Source of the DNA: UBA1926 sp036732005
GTDB taxonomy: Bacteria > Planctomycetota > Phycisphaerae > Phycisphaerales > UBA1924
DNA length: 64,000 nucleotides
NCBI GenBank assembly: GCA_036732005.1
Contig: DAINDF010000011.1
Coordinates: 76,155 to 140,154, forward strand
Direction of reading: 5' to 3'
Shown here: one piece after another, positions 1-7,646 of the stretch
How the letters are laid out: each line of letters opens with the position of its first letter
How positions within the stretch are numbered: position 1 is the first letter of the stretch
Notes under the pieces: model-generated
What the model was told of the DNA's origin: nothing
What the model saw: only the letters and a program-made list of their open reading frames with translations
Database searches by the model: none
Made by a program: the position numbers and the translations under genes

Positions 1-666
1 GCCGCCCTGCTGGCGGGGTTGCTCGCCGCCTGCACGCCCCTCGCCCGGCGACCCATCCTCGCCGCCCTGCCCGCCGTCGCGGGCGGCGCATTCGCCGCAT
101 GGGCATTCCTCGGCGTTCTCCACGAGAGCCTGATCTCCGAAGCCGCCCGCTGGGGCTGGATCGCCGCCCTCGCGCTGCTCGCCGGCGCCCAGGCCTGGGC
201 AATCGAGACCGGCGCCAAGGCCCTGCCCGGCTGGCGCGCCCCGGCCCTGCTCTGGGCCCTGTCCGGCGCAACCGCCCTCGCCGCCACCGCGGGGTTCGCC
301 AATGCCCCGCTCGTCCTCTTCCCCGTCGCCGCCGTCAGTTTCGCCCTCGCCATCGCCGGACTCCTCCGCCGCGACGACAACCTCCTCCGAGGACTAGCGC
401 CAGCGTTCGCCGTGCTCCTCGTCGGCGCCGCCGCGTTCTCGAACTGGTTCGGCGACCGCGAGCGCTGGCTCATGCTCGCCGCGCTCTCAGCCGGGCCGCT
501 CCTGCTCGCGACCGCGGCCCTGCCCCCGCTCCGCGCCAAACCCGCTCTCATCAGGCTGACCGTCGTCGGGGTGCTCTCGGTCCTCCCCGCGGGAATCCAG
601 GCCGCGATCGCCGTCCCGGCGCTGATCAAGGCGACCGAGGGCGGCGGGAGCGACTACGAATACTGA
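1..666 (+). CDS. Multi-pass membrane protein, 5' end cut by window edge
   Basis: The reading frame is open from the first base, so the true start lies outside the window and about 221 residues are visible. The sequence is almost entirely Ala/Leu/Val/Gly-rich hydrophobic stretches separated by short charged turns, which suggests five or six transmembrane helices. It ends in a short polar tail, GGGSDYEY. I see no catalytic motif and cannot assign a family. It converges with the dockerin-tailed exoprotein gene, with only 15 bp between the two stop codons. It could be the C-terminal part of a larger transporter or integral membrane enzyme. The membrane location is well supported but the function is unknown. 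Confidence 0.6.
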   Translation, partial: AALLAGLLAACTPLARRPILAALPAVAGGAFAAWAFLGVLHESLISEAARWGWIAALALLAGAQAWAIETGAKALPGWRAPALLWALSGATALAATAGFANAPLVLFPVAAVSFALAIAGLLRRDDNLLRGLAPAFAVLLVGAAAFSNWFGDRERWLMLAALSAGPLLLATAALPPLRAKPALIRLTVVGVLSVLPAGIQAAIAVPALIKATEGGGSDYEY

Positions 667-681
667 CCGCTCTCCGATTGG

Positions 682-1479
682 TCACGGGCACCCGGCGACA
701 AACGCCGTGATGAACAGCCCGATGTCGCCAAGATCAAAGACCCCGTTCCCGTCCAGATCCGCCGAGGGGCTGTTCGCGACGAACCCCGCGACAAACGCGT
801 TGATGTCCGCCAGATCGAGCAGCCCGTAGGCCTCGGCCAGATCCGCCGCGTTGCAGGGCCCGCCTCCCGCATCGAGCGTGCCCAGCAGCTCCACAGCCCT
901 CGCATCCCCGAGGCTGTAGTACATGTGCGCACCGCGGACCCACCAGAAGGTCGAGGTGCCAACCGGGCTCTGCGCCCAACTCCAGGTCGGCCAGGGTTGC
1001 GGCGTCAGCCCCACGATCGACACGAAGTACCTCGTATCCGCCTCGAAGTGCAGAGGCGCCGCGAGGTTCACGCTCATCTGATACAGCCCGCCCCCGACCC
1101 CCGTCGCCGAGACCGATGCAAACTCCTCCTCGCCGATCGGCTCGGCGCCCACGCGAAAAATATCCGGCTGGCTCGCCACCGTATTCGGATCCTGATTGTG
1201 GAACGAGATCCAGAACCCCACAGACGGCGGCGCCTGCCCCCACCATTTCACCGCAGAAACCGTCCCGGCTAGCGGCAGCGTGAAACTCGCCCAGGCGATC
1301 GAGTCGTTGTCGGAGTCATTCTCACCGGTGGGATCCACCCACAGCGAAGATGACCGCATCACCCCGCCGCCCGCGGTCATCGGCCGGCTCAGCAATGTGT
1401 CCAACGCCGTCGCCGGCAAGGCAAGGGCCAGGACAACGCAACCCGACAGCACACACGCCGACCGGACGGACGCACACAT
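682..1479 (-). CDS. Secreted protein with GC-type dockerin-like C-terminus
   Basis: A 265-residue exported protein of unknown function. The start at 1479 is preferred over the in-frame ATG at 1494 because an AGAGGA ribosome site lies just before it. Residues 1-24 form a signal peptide (hydrophobic core CVVLALALPATA). The middle looks like a beta-rich extracellular domain, with many Trp and Gly and phrases such as FHNQDPNT and YFVSIVGL. The last ~55 residues carry the tandem pattern CNAADLAEAYGLLDLADI and then DLDGNGVFDLGDI, ending ITAFVAGCP. This is the dockerin-like C-terminal region seen on many Phycisphaerales exoproteins, with EF-hand-like Asp ladders. The metalloprotease at 41267 has the same tail. 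The tail probably serves sorting or surface attachment; the job of the main domain is not known. Confidence 0.75.
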   Translation of the reverse strand: MCASVRSACVLSGCVVLALALPATALDTLLSRPMTAGGGVMRSSSLWVDPTGENDSDNDSIAWASFTLPLAGTVSAVKWWGQAPPSVGFWISFHNQDPNTVASQPDIFRVGAEPIGEEEFASVSATGVGGGLYQMSVNLAAPLHFEADTRYFVSIVGLTPQPWPTWSWAQSPVGTSTFWWVRGAHMYYSLGDARAVELLGTLDAGGGPCNAADLAEAYGLLDLADINAFVAGFVANSPSADLDGNGVFDLGDIGLFITAFVAGCP

Positions 1480-1631
1480 CGCGGATCCTCTCATGTTGAT
1501 GGCGCCTCACGGCGAATCGCCTCAACCGGATGATACAACCCGCGCGAGCAAAGGCGATAAGAAAATCCGCAATTTGTGTCGACACGAGCATCCCCGGATC
1601 GCGACCCCGTTTCCGGGCAGAAAGGGGCCGA

Positions 1632-2162
1632 TCAGAGCAGGTACTCGAGTTCGATCTCGTGCCGCACGCGGATGCCGAACAGCCCCTCGTCCGGGATCTC
1701 GGGCTTGAGGCGCCGGCCCTCCGTGATCGCGTCGCGGTGGAATGCGCAGATGTCGAAGTCGCGCCGCTGGTAGAACCGCAGCGCCGGCGTGTTGTCGTTG
1801 GTGGTCACCAGCCAGAGCCGCTTGCACCCCCGGTTCCGCGCCTCGGTCCGCGTCGCGGCAAGCAGGCACGACCCGATGCCCCCCGAATCCGCCATCGAAT
1901 TGTGCGTGAGGATCTCGCAGGAATCCCCCTCGATGCGGTAGGTGATCAGCCCCACCGGCTCATCGTTCTGGAAGGCCGCGAACCCGTCCGCGTGCACGAC
2001 ATCATGCACCCGCCCCCGGCTGAGGATCTTGTCCGACGCCCAGTACTGGTGCAGCAGCCGACGCATCCACGCCCGATCCTGATCCCCGGTCCGGCGGATC
2101 GTGAAATCCGCGCCCGCGGGTACGGCGGACACCGGGTCGACCATCTGGGTGGGTTCGGGCAT
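1632..2162 (-). CDS. GNAT family N-acetyltransferase
   Basis: A 176-residue predicted acyl-CoA-dependent N-acetyltransferase. The visible GNAT pattern runs from beta-strand 4 (GLITYRIEGDSCEILTHNS) through the acetyl-CoA loop region (ADSGGIGSCLLAATRTEAR) to the late motif LWLVTTNDNTPALRFYQRRDF. The acetyl-CoA loop, usually Q/RxxGxG/A, reads DSGGIGS here. The start at 2162 (MPEPTQ) has a GGAG site about 7 bp upstream. Longer in-frame starts at 2240, 2207 and 2195 are unlikely because a perfect TATAAT hexamer lies at 2206-2211 on this strand. The substrate cannot be read from sequence. The gene is divergent from mgtE. Confidence 0.85.
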   Translation of the reverse strand: MPEPTQMVDPVSAVPAGADFTIRRTGDQDRAWMRRLLHQYWASDKILSRGRVHDVVHADGFAAFQNDEPVGLITYRIEGDSCEILTHNSMADSGGIGSCLLAATRTEARNRGCKRLWLVTTNDNTPALRFYQRRDFDICAFHRDAITEGRRLKPEIPDEGLFGIRVRHEIELEYLL

Positions 2163-2205
2163 GGCGCTCTCCGTGGCGGCGAATGAAGGGGACATGGTTG
2201 TCCGC

Positions 2206-2211
2206 ATTATA
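2206..2211 (-). promoter_or_regulatory. Candidate -10 box of the GNAT gene
   Basis: TATAAT on the minus strand, a perfect consensus -10 hexamer in very GC-rich DNA. The expected transcription start is near 2199, leaving about 37 nt of leader before the ATG at 2162. The spacing to the only TTG-like -35 candidate (TTGTCG, 2235-2240) is 23 bp, which is too long for a standard promoter, so the -35 is unresolved. Confidence 0.5.
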
Positions 2212-2251
2212 CCGGCCACGCCCCGGTCCGTCCGCGACAACCGCCCATAGG

Positions 2252-2257
2252 TATAGT
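2252..2257 (+). promoter_or_regulatory. Candidate leaderless -10 box of mgtE
   Basis: TATAGT followed by exactly 6 bp and then the GTG start of mgtE at 2264. This places the expected transcription start at the first base of the start codon. No Shine-Dalgarno sequence precedes the GTG. No good -35 is visible. The same geometry recurs upstream of four other genes in this window. Confidence 0.45.
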
Positions 2258-2263
2258 CGGGCG

Positions 2264-3667
2264 GTGGCCAGCCCGACTGTGCAACTCCTCGAGCCAGAGG
2301 TCCTGGAATTGATCCGGGAGGGGCGGTACCGCGAACTCCGCGAGGCCCTGCGGGTCCTCGACCACGCCGACACCGCCGAGTTCCTGACCGACCTCATCGA
2401 GGAGCAGGGGGCCCAGGACGCCGCGATCGCCTTCCGCGTGCTCCCCAGGCTGGACGCCTCGGAGGTCTTCGCCCACCTCGAGGCCGACGAGCAGGAGGTG
2501 CTCATCGCCGAGCTCGGGGCCGAGCGGGCGTTGCGGGTCGTCGAGTCGATGGACCCCGACGACCGGGCGAGGCTGCTCGATGAACTCCCCATCGAGGTCG
2601 CCCGGCGGATCATCCAGAACCTCAGCGCCGAGACCCGCCGCGAGACCCAGGCCATCCTGGGCTACCCCCAGGAGTCCGTGGGCCGCCTGATGACGCCCGA
2701 CTATGTCCGCATCCGCCCCTCGTGGACGGTGGGGCAGGCGCTCTCCCAGGTCCGCAAGTACGGCAAAGACGCCGAGACCATCAACTGGGTCTATGTCGTC
2801 AACCAGCAGGGGCAACTCGTCGACGACATCCACATCCGGACCCTGCTGCTCGCCGACCCCGAGGTCTCCGTCGAGTCGCTCATGGACGGACGCTTCATCA
2901 CGCTCAGCGCGACCGACGACCGCGAGGAGGCCGTCCGCCTCATGGGCAAGCACGACCGATCCGCGATGCCCGTGGTCGACGGGCTGGGCCTGCTCGTCGG
3001 CATCATCACATGGGACGATGTCGCCGATGTCGCCGAGATCGAGGCGACCGAAGACATCCACAAGCTGGGCGGCCTCGAGGCTCTCGACGCGCCCTATTTC
3101 TCCACGGGCTTCGGCGAGATGCTCCGCAAGCGCGCGGGCTGGCTCGCGGGCCTCTTCTGTCTCCAGGTACTCACCATCGCGGTCATGGGCTATTTCGAGG
3201 AACACCTCGCCACCGCCGTGGTGCTCGCCGTCTTCGTGCCCCTCATCATCTCGAGCGGGGGCAACACCGGCACCCAGGCCGCGAGCCTGCTCGTGCGCGC
3301 GCTGGCCCTCGAGCATGTCGAGCCCTCCGACTGGGTGCGGGTCCTGATGCGCGAGATCCTGACAGGGCTTGTCCTCGGGTCGATCCTGGGGGTGCTGGGC
3401 GTCTCCGCGGTATTGGTCGCCGACCTGACCGGGCTCGCCCAGACCGACGGGTTCCCCTGGCAGGTGGGCTTCACCGTCGGGACCGCCGTGGTCGGGATCG
3501 TCATCTGGGGCTCGGTCGCCGGCTCGCTGCTCCCCCTGCTGATGGAGCGGATCGGGCTCGACCCCGCCGCCAGCTCGAGCCCCCTGGTCGCGACGATCAT
3601 GGATGTCAGCGGCCTGACGATCTACTTCGGCGTCGCGCTGGTGCTGCTCCGCGGGTCACTCCTCTAG
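2264..3667 (+). CDS. mgtE: Magnesium transporter MgtE
   Basis: A 467-residue inner-membrane Mg2+ channel/transporter of the MgtE (SLC41-like) family. Domains in order: a cytosolic helical MgtE N domain (about residues 10-130, with repeated phrases such as AEFLTDLIEEQ and LLDELPIEVARRI), a CBS pair (about 130-255, starting VGRLMTPDY), a connecting helix, and five transmembrane helices (about 290-467). The pore signature is FVPLIISSGGNTGTQAASLL. In known MgtE the N and CBS domains bind Mg2+ and close the pore when cytosolic Mg2+ is high. The start is taken as GTG 2264, giving the expected family length. An upstream extension to 2183 would run through the divergent promoter. No Mg2+ riboswitch can fit because there is essentially no leader. 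Confidence 0.95.
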   Translation: MASPTVQLLEPEVLELIREGRYRELREALRVLDHADTAEFLTDLIEEQGAQDAAIAFRVLPRLDASEVFAHLEADEQEVLIAELGAERALRVVESMDPDDRARLLDELPIEVARRIIQNLSAETRRETQAILGYPQESVGRLMTPDYVRIRPSWTVGQALSQVRKYGKDAETINWVYVVNQQGQLVDDIHIRTLLLADPEVSVESLMDGRFITLSATDDREEAVRLMGKHDRSAMPVVDGLGLLVGIITWDDVADVAEIEATEDIHKLGGLEALDAPYFSTGFGEMLRKRAGWLAGLFCLQVLTIAVMGYFEEHLATAVVLAVFVPLIISSGGNTGTQAASLLVRALALEHVEPSDWVRVLMREILTGLVLGSILGVLGVSAVLVADLTGLAQTDGFPWQVGFTVGTAVVGIVIWGSVAGSLLPLLMERIGLDPAASSSPLVATIMDVSGLTIYFGVALVLLRGSLL

Positions 3668-3686
3668 AGGGACAACCGCGAACGCG

Positions 3687-4547
3687 TCACGCCACCTGGA
3701 ACTTGCGCCGCTCGACCTCGCCCATCGGCCGGCCGGACCAGCGCGCGAGCTTCCGGGCCGCGTCCACGAGCGTCTCGGTCGGGTCGGGCAGATCACGCCA
3801 CCACAGCCGGTCGTGCTCGTACACCACCCACCTGTCGTACCCCGTGTCCGCGAGCGTGCGCACGAACGGCTCCACACCCAGATCGCCCTCGCCCAGGGCC
3901 GCGGGCCGACCGTTCTTCATGTCGCGCACCTTCACCGACCCGAGCACCGGACCGAGCAGTCGCAGGCCCTCGGCCGGGTCCTCACCCGCCATCTTCGCGA
4001 CCGCCGGCGCGTAGGCGGCGGCGACGAACGGGGAGCCGAGCCGCTCGATCAGGTCGAGCAGATCCGCCCCGGTCGGGAACGAGCCCCCGTTCTCGAGCAG
4101 CAGGCGGACGCCCGTGTGCCGGGCCGTTCGGGCCGCTAGGTCCAGCCTCTGGAGAATCCGCCGCAGCCCCGACTTGCGGCTCTCGTTCACCAGCTCGAAC
4201 GCGAACACGCGCACAAACGGGCACTCGATCGACGAGGCGACACCGACCGCCTGCTTGGTCTCCCGCACCGGCCGCTCGAAGTCGTTGATCACCCGCCCGA
4301 TCACGGGGGGGAAGACCGGCTGGTCGTACCGGATCGAGGTCGCGATCGCCGCGGGCTCCACGCCGTGCTCGGCCAGCAACCCCCGCAGCTTCTCCGGGGA
4401 GGTCAGGCAGGGCTCGCAGGCGAGATCGCTCGAAGCGTGCCCGAACGAGCGGAGTTCGACGCCGCGGAACCCGGCGCGGGCCGCGAACGGGATCGCGGCG
4501 TCGAGGGTCCAATCGGGGCAGGCGACGGTGCTGAATGCTGGCTTCAT
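3687..4547 (-). CDS. Sugar phosphate isomerase/epimerase family protein (xylose isomerase-like TIM barrel)
   Basis: A 286-residue protein of the xylose isomerase-like TIM-barrel superfamily (AP endonuclease 2 fold). It begins MKPAFSTVACPDWTLDAAI and has characteristic strand ends: GVELRSFG, VRVFAFEL, LLLENGG, VKVRDMKN and WVVYEHD. The Glu/Asp/His residues at these strand ends (Glu in VELR, Glu in LLEN, Asp in VRDM, Glu-His in YEHD) are the usual divalent-metal ligands. Such proteins are often sugar or inositol isomerases/epimerases, but the substrate cannot be inferred. The start at 4547 is chosen because this is where similarity to the barrel begins; the 52-residue upstream extension is Pro/Gly-rich and looks non-coding. 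It converges with mgtE and is divergent from the tryptophan dioxygenase gene. Confidence 0.85.
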   Translation of the reverse strand: MKPAFSTVACPDWTLDAAIPFAARAGFRGVELRSFGHASSDLACEPCLTSPEKLRGLLAEHGVEPAAIATSIRYDQPVFPPVIGRVINDFERPVRETKQAVGVASSIECPFVRVFAFELVNESRKSGLRRILQRLDLAARTARHTGVRLLLENGGSFPTGADLLDLIERLGSPFVAAAYAPAVAKMAGEDPAEGLRLLGPVLGSVKVRDMKNGRPAALGEGDLGVEPFVRTLADTGYDRWVVYEHDRLWWRDLPDPTETLVDAARKLARWSGRPMGEVERRKFQVA

Positions 4548-4701
4548 CGGGGCTTTCCGGGGTGTCGCGGTCGGGCCGGGAGCCCGGCTCGGGGCCCCGC
4601 CCCCGATCGTAGTGGGAATGGGCCCTCCCCGGCGCCCCCCGGCCCGGGCGAAGTGGGGGGGAGGGGGCCGGGGCGGGTACAGTGCCCGCGGGAGGGCGCC
4701 C

Positions 4702-5538
4702 ATGCCGCCGAGAGACTTCGAGCAGACGATCGTGACGGACCACGCCGACCGGATGACCTACTCCGGGTACCTGGCGCTCGACCGGGTGCTCGACGCCCAG
4801 CACCCGCTCTCGAGCCCGCCCCACCACGACGAGATGCTGTTCATCGTGGTGCACCAGACGATGGAGCTCTGGCTCAAGCAGGTCATCCACGAGCTGACCG
4901 AGGCGATCCGGCTGGTCGGCGTGGGCGAGCTCGAGCCCTGCTTCAAGATCCTGGCGCGGGTCAAGCATGTGCAGGCGGTGATGCTCGACCAGTGGTCGGT
5001 CCTCGCCACGCTGACCCCGAGCGAGTACACGCAGTTCAGGGGGGTGCTGGGCACGGCGAGCGGGTTCCAGAGCGTGCAGTACCGCATGGTCGAGTTCCTG
5101 CTGGGGAACAAGGATGCGCGCATGCTCAAGGTCCACCGGCACGACGCCGAGGCCTCGGCGAGGCTGGAGTGGGCCCTGCGCACGCCGAGCATCTACGACG
5201 CCTTTCTGCGCCACCTCGCCTCGCGGGGCCTTCCCGTGCCGGCGGAGGTGGTGGGCCGCGATGTCTCGACGCCCCACGAGGCCCACCCGGGTGTGGTGGA
5301 GGTCTTCCGGACCGTCTACCAGAACCCGGAGGCGCACTGGGACGCGTACGAGATGGCGGAGAAGCTCGTCGATGTCGAGGAGCAGTTCGGCCTGTGGCGC
5401 TACCGGCACATGCGCGTGGTGGAGCGGATCATCGGGTATAAGACCGGGACGGGGGGTTCCTCGGGCGTGCCCTTCCTGCGGCAGATGATCGACCACCGGT
5501 TCTTCCCGGAGTTGCTGCAGGTGCGCACGGCGCTGTGA
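4702..5538 (+). CDS. kynA: Tryptophan 2,3-dioxygenase
   Basis: A 278-residue haem enzyme that opens the indole ring of L-tryptophan with O2 to give N-formylkynurenine, the first step of the kynurenine pathway. Family landmarks are clear. FIVVHQTMELWLKQVIHE holds the distal active-site His (H51). LWRYRHMRVVERIIGYKTG followed by TGGSSGVPFLR holds the proximal haem His (H236) and the conserved Arg and GTGGSSG loop that position the substrate. Length matches bacterial TDO (about 280). A GGAGGG site lies 5-6 bp before the ATG, and a TACAGT candidate -10 lies at 4678-4683. Kynureninase and formamidase are not in the window, so the enzyme stands alone here and may feed NAD synthesis or Trp breakdown. 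Confidence 0.96.
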   Translation: MPPRDFEQTIVTDHADRMTYSGYLALDRVLDAQHPLSSPPHHDEMLFIVVHQTMELWLKQVIHELTEAIRLVGVGELEPCFKILARVKHVQAVMLDQWSVLATLTPSEYTQFRGVLGTASGFQSVQYRMVEFLLGNKDARMLKVHRHDAEASARLEWALRTPSIYDAFLRHLASRGLPVPAEVVGRDVSTPHEAHPGVVEVFRTVYQNPEAHWDAYEMAEKLVDVEEQFGLWRYRHMRVVERIIGYKTGTGGSSGVPFLRQMIDHRFFPELLQVRTAL

Positions 5539-5756
5539 CGGGCGTGCGTCGAATATGGCTTTGTGACATTCGTGGGTGAGGGCCGATTGAAACACCAATC
5601 AACATCACCCCCCGGATTTGGCGGTGTGGTGGATTTATCTGCTCGATTGAGAAATTCATGCTTGCTCCCTCCCCCCCCCTCGGTTTACGATCCTTCAAGC
5701 GCAGAGGCCAGATTCAATGGTTCTCATGATCGGGTCGGATGGAGAAAGGGGAATCG

Positions 5757-6026
5757 ATGCAGAATAAAATGGCGTCGCTTGCAGCACTCGTGAGCATGGG
5801 GATCGCGGCTTTGCCAGTTTCGCTGGCTCGGGCGGATGATCCACTTACGGTAACATGCACATATACCTTCACGGATTGTTTCGGGGGGCAGGCCAGCCTC
5901 GAGTGGACATGCACAGAGCCGTCCGTGTGCTGCGTTGTGGTTTACTTTGATGAAGAGAATAATTGCATCAAGGCGGTCACTGTTACCTGTTGCATTCCAG
6001 ACGATCCGCAGCCGGGCAATGGGTGA
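5757..6026 (+). CDS. Small Cys-rich secreted protein
   Basis: An 89-residue exported protein of unknown function. The start at ATG 5757 has a strong GGAGAAAGGGG ribosome site; an in-frame ATG at 5739 lies before that site. Residues 1-25 form a signal peptide ending near VSLARADD. The mature part is about 60 residues with eight cysteines, in TC, DC, WTC, VCC, NNC and TCC groupings, which suggests four disulfides, and it ends DDPQPGNG. No family is recognised. It is the first of three closely spaced genes, followed by a membrane-anchored protein and a pseudopilin-like protein. The surrounding DNA is visibly less GC-rich than the rest of the window, so recent acquisition is possible. Confidence 0.7.
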   Translation: MQNKMASLAALVSMGIAALPVSLARADDPLTVTCTYTFTDCFGGQASLEWTCTEPSVCCVVVYFDEENNCIKAVTVTCCIPDDPQPGNG

Positions 6027-6088
6027 TCGTTGCGATCTTGAGTGTCGCGGGATCACTGGAACAAGGCAATTTTAGAGAGGTGGAGAAG

Positions 6089-6823
6089 ATGCAGGCACGC
6101 CAAATCGCGGCGTTGGCGATCGTTGCGGTGGGTGGAGTGGTTCTGTATCTTAGTCTCGGATCTTGGACTTCGCGGGGGCGACTTCCCCAGACGAAGCAGA
6201 GCCCCGGCTCCGTCCCGGCGGTTGATTCAGTGACTCGCCGGCATGCGGGGGCAGTAACCGGCGAAGAGATTTCGGCTGTCGCGGCTCTCGCCGGAGCGCA
6301 AGCGAGTTCCAGCGCACTCGATCGTCTTCCCGCGAGGGAGAATCTTGGGCTGGCCATCGAACATACGGTTCTTGCTTACGCCTCGGAAACCCCGGATGAG
6401 TTCATCGATCTCTTGAACGAACAGGGGATCACAGTCAGTCCGATTCTGTTTGATAATCCCACTTGGGCCGAACGCGTTTGGACCGAGGCACGCGTGCTTC
6501 TTGTGCTGGCTGAGTTCGATCTCGATGAGATCCGAATTGTCCGCGCGACTTCTCGCGGGTTCGAGCCAAACGACCGGTCGCTGACAGTCCGCACAGTCCG
6601 GCGCGACGACGCCCGTCCGTTCCTGCGTTCCAAGGGCATTGGCTCGCTTGAGCGGGCGGAATTGGTAATGCCGGGACGGTTCACCTCTCAGGACAGCACC
6701 AAGTTTGATGGAACGCTCGTGGTGCAGTTCACTCTCAATCCGGAGACAAATCAGTGGGTGCTCACGGAGTTGCGGATGATCGGGGAGCCGCCCGGCAGTT
6801 TCGTCATGTTGCCGCCTCTTTGA
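6089..6823 (+). CDS. Membrane-anchored protein of unknown function
   Basis: A 244-residue protein with one N-terminal transmembrane segment (about residues 7-24, AALAIVAVGGVVLYLSLG) and the rest predicted outside the cytoplasm. After a low-complexity stretch (residues 30-80) there is a folded region with ITVSPILFDNPTWAERVWTE and, near the end, TLVVQFTLNPETNQWVLTEL, a beta-strand pair. No known family is recognised. The ATG at 6089 has a GGAGAAG ribosome site. The stop overlaps the TTG start of the pseudopilin-like gene in a TTGA arrangement, so the two are probably translationally coupled. It may belong to an extracytoplasmic process shared with the Cys-rich peptide and the pseudopilin. Confidence 0.7.
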   Translation: MQARQIAALAIVAVGGVVLYLSLGSWTSRGRLPQTKQSPGSVPAVDSVTRRHAGAVTGEEISAVAALAGAQASSSALDRLPARENLGLAIEHTVLAYASETPDEFIDLLNEQGITVSPILFDNPTWAERVWTEARVLLVLAEFDLDEIRIVRATSRGFEPNDRSLTVRTVRRDDARPFLRSKGIGSLERAELVMPGRFTSQDSTKFDGTLVVQFTLNPETNQWVLTELRMIGEPPGSFVMLPPL

Positions 6824-7536
6824 CCCGCGCGTTCACGCTCGTTGAGTTGCTGGTGACAATCGGCATTGTGCTGCTGATACTCGGCATCCTGCTCCCCGCG
6901 TTCGCCCGGGCGAGAGGGTCGGCAGAGTTCATCAAGAGCCTATCAAACGCCAGGCAACTGGGGCAGGTTGTCAGCATGTACGCCGAGCGATCCGGGTTTT
7001 ATCCCGCGACCGAAGACGGTCGGCTCTACCCGACCGGTGGTCCGGGAAATGAGCAGATTGCTTTCGGATACTGGCAGATCTATGAGACATGGACCGGCGT
7101 TGTGTATGATCTGCTCCCATACCACCAAGCAGTCGAGGCCTTTGTATCCCCGGCGTCGCCCCGCTTGGGCGAGCTCTTGTTCCCTTGGCCAACCTCATAC
7201 CACTACAGCACTTCTTTTGCAGGCCAGCCGCGCCTGTGGGCGATCGGGGCGAGTGCGCAAGACGCGTTGCGCCACTCGGTGACATCTCATCAGGTGCAGT
7301 TCCCGTCGAGCAAGGTGCTGCTCTGGGATGCAGAGTTGGGGTGGGCGACGACGATCGAACACGATCCGGAAACAGGGGATCTCATCACCCGCTCCCCCAC
7401 ATTGATGACGGACGGCTCGGGCGCGGGGCGGGTGCATGCGCGAGCGACCTCCCCGGTACCGAACCCGTATTTGCACGCGCTGAGCCAACGCCGGCTGCAC
7501 AACACTCCCGAAGGGGTCGCGGGGCGAGACTATTGA
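6820..7536 (+). CDS. Pseudopilin-like protein with type II prepilin methylation motif
   Basis: A 238-residue protein beginning with a short leader and the prepilin signature MTRA|FTLVELL, followed by the hydrophobic helix VTIGIVLLILGILLPAFA. The Glu at mature position +5 is present. The start is assigned to TTG 6820, which overlaps the upstream stop (TTGA). It gives a four-residue leader, and no nearer ATG or GTG produces the motif. Such proteins are cut and N-methylated by prepilin peptidase; one is encoded at 44776. The C-terminal ~190 residues resemble the H-x9-G/DUF1559-type extracellular domains abundant in planctomycetes (for example DGSGAGRVHARAT and a late ALSQRRLHN), though this similarity is tentative. 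No other pilus genes are adjacent. Confidence 0.8.
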   Translation: MTRAFTLVELLVTIGIVLLILGILLPAFARARGSAEFIKSLSNARQLGQVVSMYAERSGFYPATEDGRLYPTGGPGNEQIAFGYWQIYETWTGVVYDLLPYHQAVEAFVSPASPRLGELLFPWPTSYHYSTSFAGQPRLWAIGASAQDALRHSVTSHQVQFPSSKVLLWDAELGWATTIEHDPETGDLITRSPTLMTDGSGAGRVHARATSPVPNPYLHALSQRRLHNTPEGVAGRDY

Positions 7537-7646
7537 CCCGGAAGACCGTGGGCCGATTGCTAGAAACCCGGGGGCGGCGTTTCCGAATGACCCAGGTCGT
7601 TGGCCATTGAGCCCGCTGCCGAGTTGCCGTGCTGAGGAGAATGACC

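Noticed and set aside
2180..2263. Mg2+ riboswitch upstream of mgtE
   Set aside because: There is no room for a leader. The -10 lies 6 bp from the start and the upstream DNA belongs to the GNAT gene and its promoter.
3661..3670. Perfect 10-bp palindrome CCTCTAGAGG at the mgtE stop
   Set aside because: No loop and no T-tract, and half of it is coding. It is too short to call a terminator or operator.
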